DNA of 64,000 bases from Tillus elongatus (lineage: Eukaryota > Arthropoda > Insecta > Coleoptera > Cleridae), in NCBI GenBank assembly GCA_964006375.1, contig OZ023269.1, positions 124,910,223 to 124,974,222 on the forward strand, given 5' to 3'. Made by a program: the position numbers and the translations under genes. Below the pieces are notes generated by a model, which was not told the origin of the DNA, made no database searches, and saw only the letters and a list, made by a program, of their open reading frames with translations. Below are positions 37,801-48,806 of this stretch, one piece after another (within the stretch, counting starts at the first letter, position 1; the number at the start of each line of letters is the position of its first letter).

Positions 37801-38925
37801 GGTCTGGCACGCAGCGCTGCTTAATAAACTTTCGGCCTATGGCCTGCCACCAAAACTCTGTACCTGGACAGCAAATCTCCTCTCCAACCGAAGCATATCT
37901 GTTGTCGTGGATGACCATTCCTCTAAACTATATCCAAGTAATGCAGGAGTCCCTCAAGGTTCAGCTTCAGCCACTAGTTTGTTTCTTCTCCACATCAATG
38001 ACCCCCTCTCTAGCACATCCAACCCAGTTCACAGTTACGCGGACGAAAGCACCCTCCACTCAAATATACAATATTCTAAGCCTGTCTCTTTAGCCCAATT
38101 AGATGAGGATCTCAGGCTCATGGAGGGTTCTGTCTCTGTGGATCTCCAAAAAATATTGAACTGGGGAAGTATAAATATTGTCCAATTCAACTCCACCAAA
38201 TCTCAGTCTTGCCTTTTATCTCATAAGAGCTACACCAGACCTAGACCCATCACAATGAACAACCAAGTTATTCAAAGTAATGACTCCTTTTCACTTGTTG
38301 GCATTTCTGTGGATCGAAATCTCAATTGGCACCAACATGTCACATCAATTGCAGAAGCGGCTGCTAAGAAATTAAGTTTCCTCTTTCGGGCTCGCAAATA
38401 CTTTTCACCAGCTAATCTCTATACCTCATATACTTCACTAATAAGACCAAACCTCGAATACTGCTCCCACATCTGGGGTGCCGCTTCCGCTTCTATCCAT
38501 CGGTGACCCTACCCTCACCCAAAGGCTGCCATCCCTTGGCCACCGACGTGCCGTTGGTGACACCTCTCTCTCTCTCTCTCTCTCTTTTACAGATATCTGC
38601 ACGGGCACTACTTGGAGGAGCTTCCTTCCATAGTTCCTCCACCTGCTGCCTCCAACAGATCTACCAGGGGAACAGAGCGAATGCACCCTTTTACTGCCCA
38701 AGTCACCAGACAGAGACCATCTTGTTATGCCCGCTCTTTTGTCCCGAGGACTTCCAAGCTATGGAATTCCTTGCCGGCACATGTTTTTCCTTCTTCTCCG
38801 AACCTCGAAACCTTCAAGTCCAGAATTAACAAGTTGCATCTTTCTTCCTTGTCGACACCCACGCTACGATATATTTAGGCTGTGAGGCCTCGTGGTGCGT
38901 TGTTGAAATAAAATAAAAAAATAAA
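37801..38925 (+). pseudogene. Family A non-LTR retrotransposon, RT core to 3' end
   Basis: 5'-truncated just inside the VWHAALLNKL region. The main frame (37907-38506) is open for 199 codons and covers NAGVPQGSASATSLFLLHI, the thumb-like region (DRNLNWHQHVTSIAEAAAKK, FLFRARKYFSPANLY) and RPNLEYCSHIW. The catalytic box reads HSYADESTL, so the second Asp is Glu. The last part of the protein follows in other frames after a break near 38500, where about 45 bp present in the 53.9-kb copy (ATLDSIQKRAIRSI region) is missing. A (TC)n run occupies 38563-38586. The 3' end is AT-rich after GTTGTTGAAATAAAATAAAA. Confidence 0.87.
38563..38586 (+). repeat. (TC)n run
   Basis: About 24 bp inside family A, where other copies carry a shorter CTCTCTCT. 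Confidence 0.9.
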
Positions 38926-39187
38926 AAATTATGTTATACGTACAAAAATGTATTGTGTGTTTGACTGGGTTGTCTAAACAGTAGTAATCAGTTATGTGGT
39001 GTTTATTTATTCTTATCAGTCTGCACCTGGAAGCGATACAGGTTTTGCGAACTCGAAACAAGATATTTTTCACTTACCTTATTAAGGCTACACTACTTGT
39101 ATGTCGAAGTCCTAAATGTCATAGTAACTTAATTAAATTAAAATTCATAATTCATAGTAATATAATAATATGGCATTTCACTTATCA
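38926..39187. other. Sequence between family A 3' end and the right 40-bp repeat
   Basis: No element recognised. Confidence 0.4.
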
Positions 39188-39227
39188 CAAGCTTAATGCA
39201 ATATTACATTGCTTAATCTGTTTTATT
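39188..39227 (+). repeat. 40-bp direct repeat, right copy
   Basis: Identical partner of 37757-37796. Confidence 0.95.
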
Positions 39228-39942
39228 TAATATTTGAGAATGTATTTACGTTAAGTATCGGCCATAAGCATGTCATTTTATTAGCATGTCAATTACCTTT
39301 TTCTAACCATACTTCGCTGAAAGTAATACACATTTGAACTGTAAAGTGCCCCTTAATTTTTTTTCGATGCTTGATTTGGCTACTGCGCCTCTGTATATGG
39401 CTGTACATGCACATACTCACATATGTGGCGGGAGCGGGTGAATTAACCGAGGATATACGTTTTATACGCAGTAGCTCACATATGGTCTCTAATAAACAAT
39501 AGGGGAAGGGAACTCTAAAATGCTAAGGGCAATGCTCTAGAGCTGGAGACTGAATATTGATTATGTTGAGGGGGTGCAGAAAATAGAATTGCACCGGCCC
39601 TACCAGTTAGTTTCGCCTTCATTGTATTTCTAGTGACTCATTACTATTATTGAAATACAGGCACGTGTTAACTATTCAACCCAGTATTCTATATACCCAC
39701 ATACTTTGTATCGTTTACCTGTTTGGATAATTTTCTATTTTAAAAGGAAATGACTCTTTATTCACGAAACTGACAAGTTGAATGATGTATTGGATAAGCA
39801 TAACTTATAAATTTAGTTGTTTAAAACCTGCTTGAGGGTAAAATCGGTGCAAATCAACAAATCTTTGACATGTAAATAAAGTAGCTTACTTTACATAAAA
39901 ACATACATTGTATTACACAATAAAATAAATATGTCAAAATGA
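39228..39942. other. Spacer
   Basis: No gene or repeat recognised. Confidence 0.4.
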
Positions 39943-40187
39943 AAAAAGTCTGGACGCAGCAAGTGCGTTATGGAAGTAAATTTTCATAGAAATGTTTTTA
40001 ATAGCAAATATGTCTCTTTAATGCAAGCAGGCATCAATTTAATCATATAGTAGGAACAAAGTCCCATTTTGTCAAAATAACTTGTTTGAATATGTAAAAA
40101 TCTATTTCGCTCATTTCAAGAAATTTTTTCTACATTTAAAAGTCGGGACTTCCTCATTAGTGATTTTTTTAAAAAGAAAATTCACTG
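39943..40187 (-). repeat. D start joined to P and H
   Basis: D outer end (AAAAAAGTCTGGACGCAGCA) and about 120 bp of D body, then a short P piece and H at about 40157-40187. The S tail, Q and TA are deleted. Confidence 0.75.
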
Positions 40188-41100
40188 AAACAAGCACTTG
40201 TGAAGCCACGGGAAAAATATACGACAATATTAAATATGGAACGGTTTCACTAAGTTAGGGTATGAAGAAACACCCAGATATACTGTTCAAATTGAATTAA
40301 GTCTTAAAACTTTCATCTCCTCTTTATCAGATTATTTTTCATATAAAAACTCGCTTAAAAATTCATCGGAATAACAACAATCTGATTAGATAACGGTAAA
40401 GGAAAATGAGATTTTTAAAAATTGATAAAAGTAAAGTCACTCACTAGGATTGGAACTCGTCATGTAGGAGTTTATTATCCGATGTACACGCCTTAGCCAA
40501 CTTGGCTGCGCTCGACATGTATGTACTAGCAGCTATATCCCGTAATACATGTTAATCGTCTAACGTCTACTATTTACACAATTTTGATTTACAATGAATT
40601 TTTTGCTAGTATGTTAGCGAAATAAAGGAAAAAAACGACGTAGACAAATATCTAGGAGCTCGTTAGTCATTTCTTGTCGTATTTTCACTCACATTCGTTC
40701 TCCTACCATCATAATTATCAATCTTGACGTTTTAACTTTCTTGAATCAGATTTAATGAATTAAAAATTAATTTACCTCTAACTTTTTTGCCATTTAACAT
40801 AGAGATTTGAATTTTGGTACATAGGACACTCTTTATGGTAGAAATCAGCGCACCAATTTGGTTGACCCTGCTTTGTTATTTCCGGAGATATAAATTTTTT
40901 CTAAAGAAAACACAAAATTTTCCGGGAAAACCTGGGCCTAACGAATTTGTCCAAGTCACTTGCAAAAGAAAGGTATGTACCAAATTTCATCAAAATTGGC
41001 CCATTATTTTTTGAGTTATCGGTGTGATACTTACATTTTTTTAAAATTCAAAAGTCGGAATCTCCTCATTGGCGATTTAAAAAAAAAGAAAATTCACTAA
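40188..41100 (-). repeat. HTA R1 unit without TA and most of P
   Basis: R1 end, tRNA-like block and Q. The TA array is absent: Q (GAGTTATCGGTGTGATACTT) passes in a few bases to AAAATTCAAAAGTCGGAATC and an H at about 41069-41100. Confidence 0.82.
40443..40517 (-). repeat. tRNA-like block of R1 tail
   Basis: Minus strand: GCAGCCAAGTTGGCTAAGG as A box and GACGAGTTCCAATCCTAG as B box. Confidence 0.65.
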
Positions 41101-41354
<254 letters not shown>

Positions 41355-41437
41355 TGGAAGATATACTCTATATTTCATAAAAATTACATTTACCCGTTTA
41401 CTCGTGAGACAAAGATTGGACAATTTTTTTCCTATTT

Positions 41438-41563
41438 TTAGTGAATTTTCGTAGAAAAAATTCACCAATAGGGAGATCTCGACTTTTGAATTTTGAGAAA
41501 TTTTTTGCAAATGAGCGCGAACTAGGACCCCTAGAACCCATATCCGGGGTCTGTTTCAATTTT

Positions 41564-41655
<92 letters not shown>

Positions 41656-42132
41656 CACACCGATAACTCAAAAAATAATGCGCCGATTTTGATAAAATTT
41701 GGCATGTACCTTCCCTTTGTAAATGGCTTGGATAAGTTTGTTAGTCAAGAAAATAGGACGAGGTTTTCCGGAAAAAATTTGAGTTTTCATTCAAAAAAAA
41801 ATTTTTTCTCAAAAAATAATGGGCCGATTTTGATAAAATTGGGTGTGTACCTTCCTTTTGTAAATGGATTGGACAAGTTTGATTATCAGGAAAATCGGAC
41901 GAGGTTTTCCGGGAAAATTTTGAGTTTTCATTTGAAAAAAATTTTTATCTCAAAAATAAAAAAGGTATGATAACCAAATTTGGTAGGTAGGTTTACGATA
42001 TAAAAAGTAAACTATACACCAAAATTTAGATTTCTATGTTACAGGAAAAAAAAGTTATAATAAAATATTTTGTGCCAGATCATTTCTATGAAAATTCACT
42101 ACCATAACGCACTTACTGCACCCAGGCTTTTT
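41438..42132 (+). repeat. HTA unit from H to D with duplicated Q
   Basis: H (41438-41469), P, TA (41566-41621), (TG)n (41626-41653) and Q. A 141-bp piece of Q is repeated in tandem (41667-41807 and 41808-41950). The unit closes with a D end (complement of the GTGCGTTATGGTAG type) near 42090-42132. Confidence 0.82.
41566..41653. repeat. (TA)n followed by (TG)n
   Basis: TA at 41566-41621, then TTTA, then TG at 41626-41653. Confidence 0.97.
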
Positions 42133-42840
42133 TTATTAAGTCGTTATTTTCATGACAAATCTTGGGTTATGTTAAATTTTCTGATCTTGAAATATCACAT
42201 TTCGATTTCAATGTCTCTAGTAGGCACCATAGAGTTAGAGCATATCTTGATAATCAAAACCGTTAACTTGAATAGACCCTTGTAAATTTTCTTGGCGCAG
42301 CTTTTCGCAAAGGTCCGTAAGTCACAAACAGTTAATTAGGCGTTGATTAACTCAATTCATATTCCAGCGACATGATAGTCCGGTTTGGACAGCATGCGGC
42401 CTACAGTATGTACCATATGCAGGACCGGACTGTATTTATGTTTCCTTTAGACAAAAGAGAAAGCTTTGCTAAATATTTCTAATATACTAACCATTATACT
42501 AAAATGATCGAATGAGTTACGTATGGCAACAATTTATTCTTCATTGAAATAGTGCCAAGATTTAATGAAGACAATATCGGTGAAAATTACGTTAACATGT
42601 ATGTTTTTGTTTGTTTGTTATATCCAGCCGTAAAAGGCAAAAAATTTGTTTTCTCTGCATTGGGTGTTAGGCAATTTAAACCAAACCATTCCATAGTTCC
42701 TCCAAAACTGGATTTCACATTCTGTTTCACCCTCCATAGAAGTATGTCCCACACACAAGCTGCTCGGAGCTTCTGGATAGGAGTCTGTCATTTATGTCCA
42801 CTCCAAAAAATCACGGTGTGCTCAGCAATCTAGACCTTAC
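42133..42840. other. Spacer
   Basis: No gene recognised. An open stretch at 42552-42833 has no family features that I know. Confidence 0.35.
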
Positions 42841-42910
42841 AGATGTTAAATATGCAAGTTAAAGAGATTGGGTCCTAATATGCTGCCTTGGGGGACTTCA
42901 TGTTTCATAA
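42841..42910 (-). pseudogene. Tiny reverse-transcriptase relic
   Basis: Minus strand reads VPQGSILGPNLFNLHI, the PQG motif region of a non-LTR reverse transcriptase. It is too short to place in a family. Confidence 0.45.
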
Positions 42911-43079
42911 ACCGTTTAACTGTCCACTAAACATTCCTCTAACAGCCCCCATAAATTAGTATTAAATTAACGAAATGAATCTTTTCAAAATTATGTCTGG
43001 ACATTTTGAAGTAAAGCATCCTACGAAATGTATGTTTCTGACAACAGAAAATATTGTTTGCGTACAACGGTCAGATTAT

Positions 43080-43420
43080 TGCACTTGATTTATTTTAGAT
43101 TACATTCAGTTGCTATCTGTGCGCCCTATAGGCTATTCTTCTACCATGGTCAATCTCACATCTTTAAATTGCAGCAGATAAGTTGTAGATCTCTATCTCT
43201 TCTATTGATACCTTCATCGATGTTTCTCCTTAGAAATTGCTACACTAATTACTCCAATCACTACATTTAATTGACAAACTCATCTAAGTGAAAAAGCGTA
43301 CACCTTTAGCATTTAAATACTCACTTCTGGAACAGTAGCATCTAAACTTTGGGCTGCGCCTTTGGCAGACCTTTTCCAAAAACGAATTAACACCAATGTT
43401 TGTAACAATCAAATTTAGTC
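43080..43420 (+). pseudogene. C-terminal scrap of a non-LTR pol, related to family E
   Basis: Across frames it gives ATLITPITTFN, THLSEKAYTFSIKY and LGLRLWQTFSKNELT, resembling the C-terminal end at 10560-10760. Heavily degraded. Confidence 0.45.
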
Positions 43421-43942
43421 CATGATGTATACCTTAGGAACAAGAAACACGTCTCCTCAATATATTCAAATATTTGAATGGGCATTTTCGAGTATTCAAA
43501 GAAAGAAGTTCATGATGTCTGCGCGATACACAGGCTTCACTTTTTATCAGCTAGTTTATAAAAAGAGCTGCTACTGTTTGGCATTTTATAACTGTATAAA
43601 GTAATAAGGTGCCAAGTGCGCCTTTTTGGCGGTTTACTGGATAATACAGCCCTGAACATGTGGGTCGAATATTGAGGGAAAGGACAGAATGCACTTTATA
43701 GTATGTACATTAAGGGTATGGGGTGCAGGGATACGCGCCCTTATCGTCCGTTGTATTCGCGCGAGCCAACCCGGGAACCAGGTGCCACTTCACATGGATC
43801 ACTGGACTGGTGGCTGGGTAAACTCTAACGAACTAGGAAGTAAGACACGTGTTGCCGTTTATATAAAACCTGATAACTTGTCTATTATGAAATATACGCG
43901 CTACAATTATTGTAATCAAATACAGATTAATTAATGACGAAA

Positions 43943-43945
<3 letters not shown>
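43421..43945. other. Spacer
   Basis: No gene or repeat recognised. Confidence 0.35.

Positions 43946-44035
<90 letters not shown>
43946..44035. repeat. (TA)n array
   Basis: About 90 bp, without recognisable HTA flanks. Confidence 0.98.
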
Positions 44036-44036
<1 letters not shown>

Positions 44037-44446
44037 TTTATTCAAAAAATGAAAGTATTGCCTTTCAACAGTTAGGCTGCACAAGATTCAAAGGATATTA
44101 TACAAAAAGGAAACAAAAAAAATTATAAATTAAATTTTAGAGAAAGTTAACTAATCTTTAAATTATAAATTGTATAAATTATGTTTTAGTACTAAGGCAG
44201 AAAAGTTTATTGCCAAAAGAGAAGTGGAATTTAGAATTTTTTTAATAATATGAAATTTTTTAGTGAAATTCTGAAAGAAATGAAAATTTTCTAGAAAGTT
44301 TTTTACCCGAAAATTTGTTAAACAAATTTTTTTCAAGAAGTCGAATATAATTTTCTCACGCGAATTTTCTAACCAGTTTTTACAATCACTTCCTAAACAT
44401 TTGTTATTAATTACTAACATTTCACAAAAATATGATAAAACATGAT

Positions 44447-44700
44447 AAAAAAAGTCTGGATGCAGCAAGCGCGTTATAGTAGTGAATTTTCATAAAAATG
44501 TTTTTAACAGCAAACCTGTCTTTTTTTAAAGAAAACAGGCATCAAATTTGATTACCAGTATAACCTATATAGTGGGAAAAATGTACCATATTTCATCAAA
44601 ATAACTTTATTGTTCGAAAATGTATAAAAAAAGGTAGAAAAATGTTCCGAGAATAAACTTAAAATATTCCCGAAAAAACTGGCCTCATTTTCCTGACCAA
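44447..44700 (+). repeat. D element, right part missing
   Basis: D outer end (AAAAAAGTCTGGATGCAGCA), body and no right terminus. 44036-44446 before it is AT-rich with no identified feature. Confidence 0.7.
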
Positions 44701-44945
44701 CGAAATTCTAAGATATAATTATTCACAAAAACCTTTTTGATGAAACTGCATGAAATGTTGCATGAAAATTGCAAACATTTTTTTCACGAAAATCAGAAAA
44801 AAAATTACAATAACTTATTAAACATTTATTATTAATTAACAAATTTTACAAATATCTTAAAAAAAAAGATTTCTACGGCCAATCGAACAAATTTCTGCGA
44901 AAACGGACTAAATATTTTCTACACCAAAAATTGCTGAAAGAATAC

Positions 44946-45312
44946 GTGCGTGTTTTGTGTGCTGCTTTGTTTCTTTAACGTCGGCCTATTTTCGCGACTA
45001 TGGCCAATCACCGACGCCAGGGAGCAGTTTCACCTCACTATCCTGGAAAATTTGCCGGACCCCTGCCTTTCTGTAAGGAGGGTAGGGATCTTTAACGTGC
45101 CCAACATTGTATGGACACGGGACTGACGGCTTTACGCCCCCTCCGAAGGGCGGAACGTGCAGACATTCAACTTGCTCAAATACAATGCCAGAACCTCGGT
45201 TGATCTTAATGTTACAGTTTGTACTGAAAAAGTGAAAGGAGTACGCTGGGATCGAACCCAGTACCCTTCGGTTCAGAGGCACACGTTCTTACCCCTGAAC
45301 CACCGAGGTTCT
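44946..45312 (-). mobile_element. SINE-2, full copy
   Basis: On the minus strand: AGAACCTCGGTGGTTCAGGG (A-box region), then GTACTGGGTTCGATCCCAGC (B box), then a ~240-bp body with conserved stretches such as TGAATGTCTGCACGTTCCGC and GGCATTGTATTTGAGCAAG. It ends in GACGTTAAAGAAACAAAG with a CA-rich tail. Near-direct repeats GAAAGAATAC (44936-44945) and GGAAGAATAC (45317-45326) are a likely imperfect target duplication. Shorter copies lie at 53695-53893 and 58741-59048. The layout is a classic tRNA-derived SINE. Confidence 0.8.
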
Positions 45313-45780
45313 TACTGGAAGAATACATAAAATTTAAATTAGATGCCCAACCTGTAATTCAAATAAAAATTAAAATAATTTGTTGGCACGAAAATCCATT
45401 AAAACATTATTTTCGATGAATTTCGTTAAAAAAAATGTTGCATCAAAACTTCGTTGAATAATTTTTCACACCAAAATTCGTAACTAATGTTTCTTCAAAG
45501 AAAATTAATTAAACTTATTTATAAGAAAATTCTCTATTCAAAGAACATTTTCTATGAGAAAATTCGTTAATAAAAATAAATTAAATAAATCTTCAAATAT
45601 TCAACATCTGATCCAAATACAGAAATAGGTACCCTTTCAGTAGCTACACCAAGAATTTTTTTTTGCCTGGCGATGCTGTAAAAATTGAAACCGGTTGAGC
45701 AGGAGGAAGCAAACATTTCTGAAGTCACAGATACAACATCTACTATTAAAATTGTACTTAAAATCTTAAAAGTCCTTATC
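45313..45780. other. AT-rich spacer
   Basis: Very A-rich. Many short AAAATTCGT-like strings may be decayed hairpins, but no clear element is present. Confidence 0.35.
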
Positions 45781-46400
45781 CCCTTATTAGTGATCTTTTT
45801 CAACAAGCAGTCGCTATAAAAATTATTGGGATTACATTATCTGAACACATAACGTTAAAATTGAATCAAAGACACAAAAAGGAAAAAAAAATCAACATTA
45901 ATTCAATCACCACGGAGATTTGAACCGACGTCACCCAACCTTCTTTTGCCAACGAGTCAATCGCCTAAATCTCCTAGCCATCGAAGTATACTAAAACGCA
46001 GATACCAAAATGGTCTTCGGTTATTTATTTGTAATATGTAACGTCTGTTTTACATTCATTTTTTGTAAATATTGTAATCGAATGAGAGCATTTAAAATAT
46101 AAATTTACCTTTTAATATACATTTCTTGCAATATTTCCCATTCAGAAACCACATTAGTCATAGAAGCTCTGTTTATACATTACTAATGTTTGACGTTTCA
46201 AATCTCCACTTTCAAATCTACAGGAGAAAAATGTTGAAATTTTGAATAAACGTTATCTGCAATATTTAACATATTTTGTTTCACACATACAAAATTTTGG
46301 TATTGCGTCTTCGCTGACTTTTAACGGCATTGATATTTTTCTTCATTGAATCATTTTTTTCTTTTAACTTAAGATACCTAAATTTTGGTACATCTTTTAC
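45781..46400 (-). repeat. HTA R2 tail
   Basis: Minus-strand R2: inner hairpin region near 45790-45830, tRNA-like block, ATTTGTAATATGTAACGTCT-type landmarks and the R2 start near 46330. It meets a plus-strand H/P at 46403, so two units abut head to head without Q or TA. Confidence 0.75.
45908..45980 (-). repeat. tRNA-like block of R2 tail
   Basis: Minus strand: GCTAGGAGATTTAGGCGATT as A box and GTCGGTTCAAATCTCCGTG as B box. Confidence 0.65.
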
Positions 46401-46402
46401 TT

Positions 46403-46535
46403 TTAGTCAATTTTCTTTAAAAAATTCCCTAATGAGCAGATCTCGACTTTTGAAAAAATTTCTTCAAATGAGCGCGGACTAGACCCCCTAGAACACATAT
46501 CCGGGGTCAGTTTCAATTTTTATATGTTTATATAT
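46403..46535 (+). repeat. HTA H and P modules
   Basis: H (AGTCAATTTTCTTTAAAAAA) and P (GAGCGCGGACTAGACCCCC), then a short TA tract. Confidence 0.8.
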
Positions 46536-46559
46536 ATATTTCTACAGAAAGGAGTACGG

Positions 46560-46561
<2 letters not shown>

Positions 46562-46624
<63 letters not shown>
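46562..46624. repeat. (TA)n array
   Basis: About 63 bp, separated from P by a 26-bp insertion (TTTCTACAGAAAGGAGTACG). Confidence 0.97.
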
Positions 46625-46631
<7 letters not shown>

Positions 46632-46805
46632 GGGTTTAAGTTCGTGGAAACTTCTTCATTTTTGGACAAAATTAAAACAACATTTGTGTTTTTGATGTAA
46701 CGACGTGACACGCATGCCTGTTTCAAATACAGATAATAATACAAAATGTCCTCTCGAAATAGAATAACGCACTTAAATATTAGAAATTAAAATGAACTAT
46801 TGTAA

Positions 46806-47374
46806 GATGTCTAAAACAGACGAGTCAGGACTGGAGCAAGTTTTAGTGTGCATTTTTTGAGAACAATTGCTGGGATCTCGTCAAGGCCAGAGGCTTTCCT
46901 GGTATTAAGAGAATAGAGCATCTTTCGTACCTTTTTAGTTTTGAAAATGATATCCGTCATTTTATGCGCGACATTGGGGACTGTTGGTGGTTGAACATTT
47001 GGAGGTGGGTTGAGAGTAGAATTGCCGGCGAACAACGAGGCAAAAAGTTCAGCCTTGCCCAGGGCGGTAGAAACAATTTCATCCCCTGAGACAAGAGGTG
47101 GGAACGTGCTCTTGCAGAAATTATTCCCAATAGATTTTGCAAGAGTCCATAAGGGTTTGCTGCCGTTGGAGCTTAAGAGGACTTTGTTTTTGATGTGGTT
47201 ATTAAACGAGTTTTTTGCCTCAGAAAGAATGCGGACATAGCGGTTTCTTACGTCGTTAAATGCTTGACGGTTTTCTTGACTGGGATTGTGTAGAAGCTTT
47301 TTGTGAGCTTTGACCTTTTCAAGTCTGGCCTTGTCACAGGATTTAGAGAACCAGGGCTTTTGAGTGGCTGCAGA
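46806..47374 (-). pseudogene. Family A non-LTR retrotransposon, linker and start of RT
   Basis: Second copy of the segment at 280-947. The minus strand reads KPWFSKSCDKARLEKVKA, KSIGNNFCKSTFPPLVSG, LFAGNSTLNPPPNVQPPTV, KKVRKMLYSLNTRKASGLDE and LAPVLTRLF. It has one frame change near 46960. It ends near 46806, at the same codon region as the copy at position 945. At the 5' side it breaks into a 3 x 18-bp tandem repeat. Confidence 0.82.
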
Positions 47375-47428
47375 GTACTAGCAAATGTCAAAGTACTAGC
47401 AAATGTCAAAGTACTAGCAAATGTCAAA
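47375..47428. repeat. Three tandem 18-bp repeats
   Basis: GTACTAGCAAATGTCAAA repeated exactly three times, directly at the 5' break of the family A relic. Confidence 0.97.
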
Positions 47429-48401
47429 ATTTCTTGTAGAAAGTGAGAAACATTATTTTGTTCCTTATTATAAATTTAAGGGGGAAGACTTTTATAAATA
47501 ATGAAGACTAGTTTGCGCAGAGTGTGGTGAAGAGGATAGTGGATTTTAGGACCCTGGAGCTAAAAAATCAGAAGTGATAATTCAAAGACATTTAGACATT
47601 TGGACATGTAACTTTTTAAATTATATTATTTACATCCACAAGCTTAAGCTCCTTGTAAAATGCACTGTAAAAGTGAATAACGTGATTAATATATTATATT
47701 ATTATTATGTAGTACCCAACTGGTTTGGAGTTTAGATACAGTAACATACTCGTATACCTTAAGTTTAACTATCATGTTTTAGTAAGGGATGAAATAAATA
47801 TTTGCATATTTATTTATTTTATTTATTTAGTGATACAATGAACTTTACAACGTACTTTAACAAAGAAGCCTTCACTGTGGTTACATCATTTATTCAATTT
47901 AAAAAAGATCTAGTAATATTTAACAGTCCAAAATCGTATTACACTTTAACATAAGTACAATTTTTCTATTTTGTGTTCGCCCCTCCCTGATAATTATTTA
48001 GAAGATAGAAGATATATTTTTTTAAATTTCTAAACTAAAGAAAGTTATTTTCAGCCACGAAGCACAAAAGTACCAAAACATTAAAACTGAGTTTTGTGCC
48101 GAAACGAAAACGTTTCAGATAATATCTTGTAAACGATAAATTTATAGTTACGTTGTGTGTAATTTCTAAAGAATTTAAACAGCGATGAAGAGATAGTACA
48201 TTTTGGCGTCATGCAGGTGTCAGAATGCGTAAACTAATATTCTAAATCCAACAGGATGTCTCTATTAGCCAAACCACACATGTGACTGCTGTAAGGCTAT
48301 ATACCACCTTCACCTTACCAGCATATGTGGTGACGTTTTTATAAATTTGCGCAGATTGCGCGTATTTAACACATAAATATACACAGGATGGCCAGATAAA
48401 A
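47429..48401. other. AT-rich spacer
   Basis: No gene or repeat recognised. Confidence 0.4.
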
Positions 48402-48770
48402 AAGTCTAGCCACAGCAAGTGCATTATGGTAGCGAATTCTAATTTTAATGGATTTTAGTAAAAGCAAAAATTAAATAAACTTTGTTTTTGATACAGAAAC
48501 TTTGAGCCGCTTTTTAGCTTCGGACAGGTTTAAATAAAATTAAATATCGACCTCAATTTTTGTAAAGTTAGAAACTTCAAATTTTTAGGTGTTTTGCGTT
48601 TCAAATTTCGTTAAAATAATCTGGCTACGAACATTTTCCAAAAGAAAACTTTATTTTTTCCTGGAAAACTAGCCTAATTGGGCTGGTGAACGAACTTATC
48701 CAAGCTGTTTGCAAAAGGAAGGCATTTGGCAAATTTCATCTTTCACTAATGGACATCAAATTTGATTGAT
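48402..48770 (+). repeat. D end joined to Q-like sequence
   Basis: CACAGCAAGTGCATTATGG, then Q-like landmarks (GAACGAACTTATCCAAGCTG, AAGGAAGGCATTTGGC). Comparable to 32932-33444 but without a clear closing H. Confidence 0.6.
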
Positions 48771-48806
48771 AATCTTTATAGCGGAAAAGTATTAAGAAAC
48801 ACAATG

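Noticed and set aside
42552..43604. Possible host genes in open frames at 42552, 43028 and 43422
   Set aside because: They are short, with no recognised domain. The middle one overlaps a decayed retrotransposon C-terminus in other frames.
44163..44468. Minus-strand 101-codon frame
   Set aside because: It is AT-rich low-complexity sequence at the edge of a D element. No motif was recognised.
45250..45300. Intact tRNA at the head of SINE-2
   Set aside because: The A and B boxes fit, but the block is continuous with a repeated body and the acceptor pairing is incomplete.
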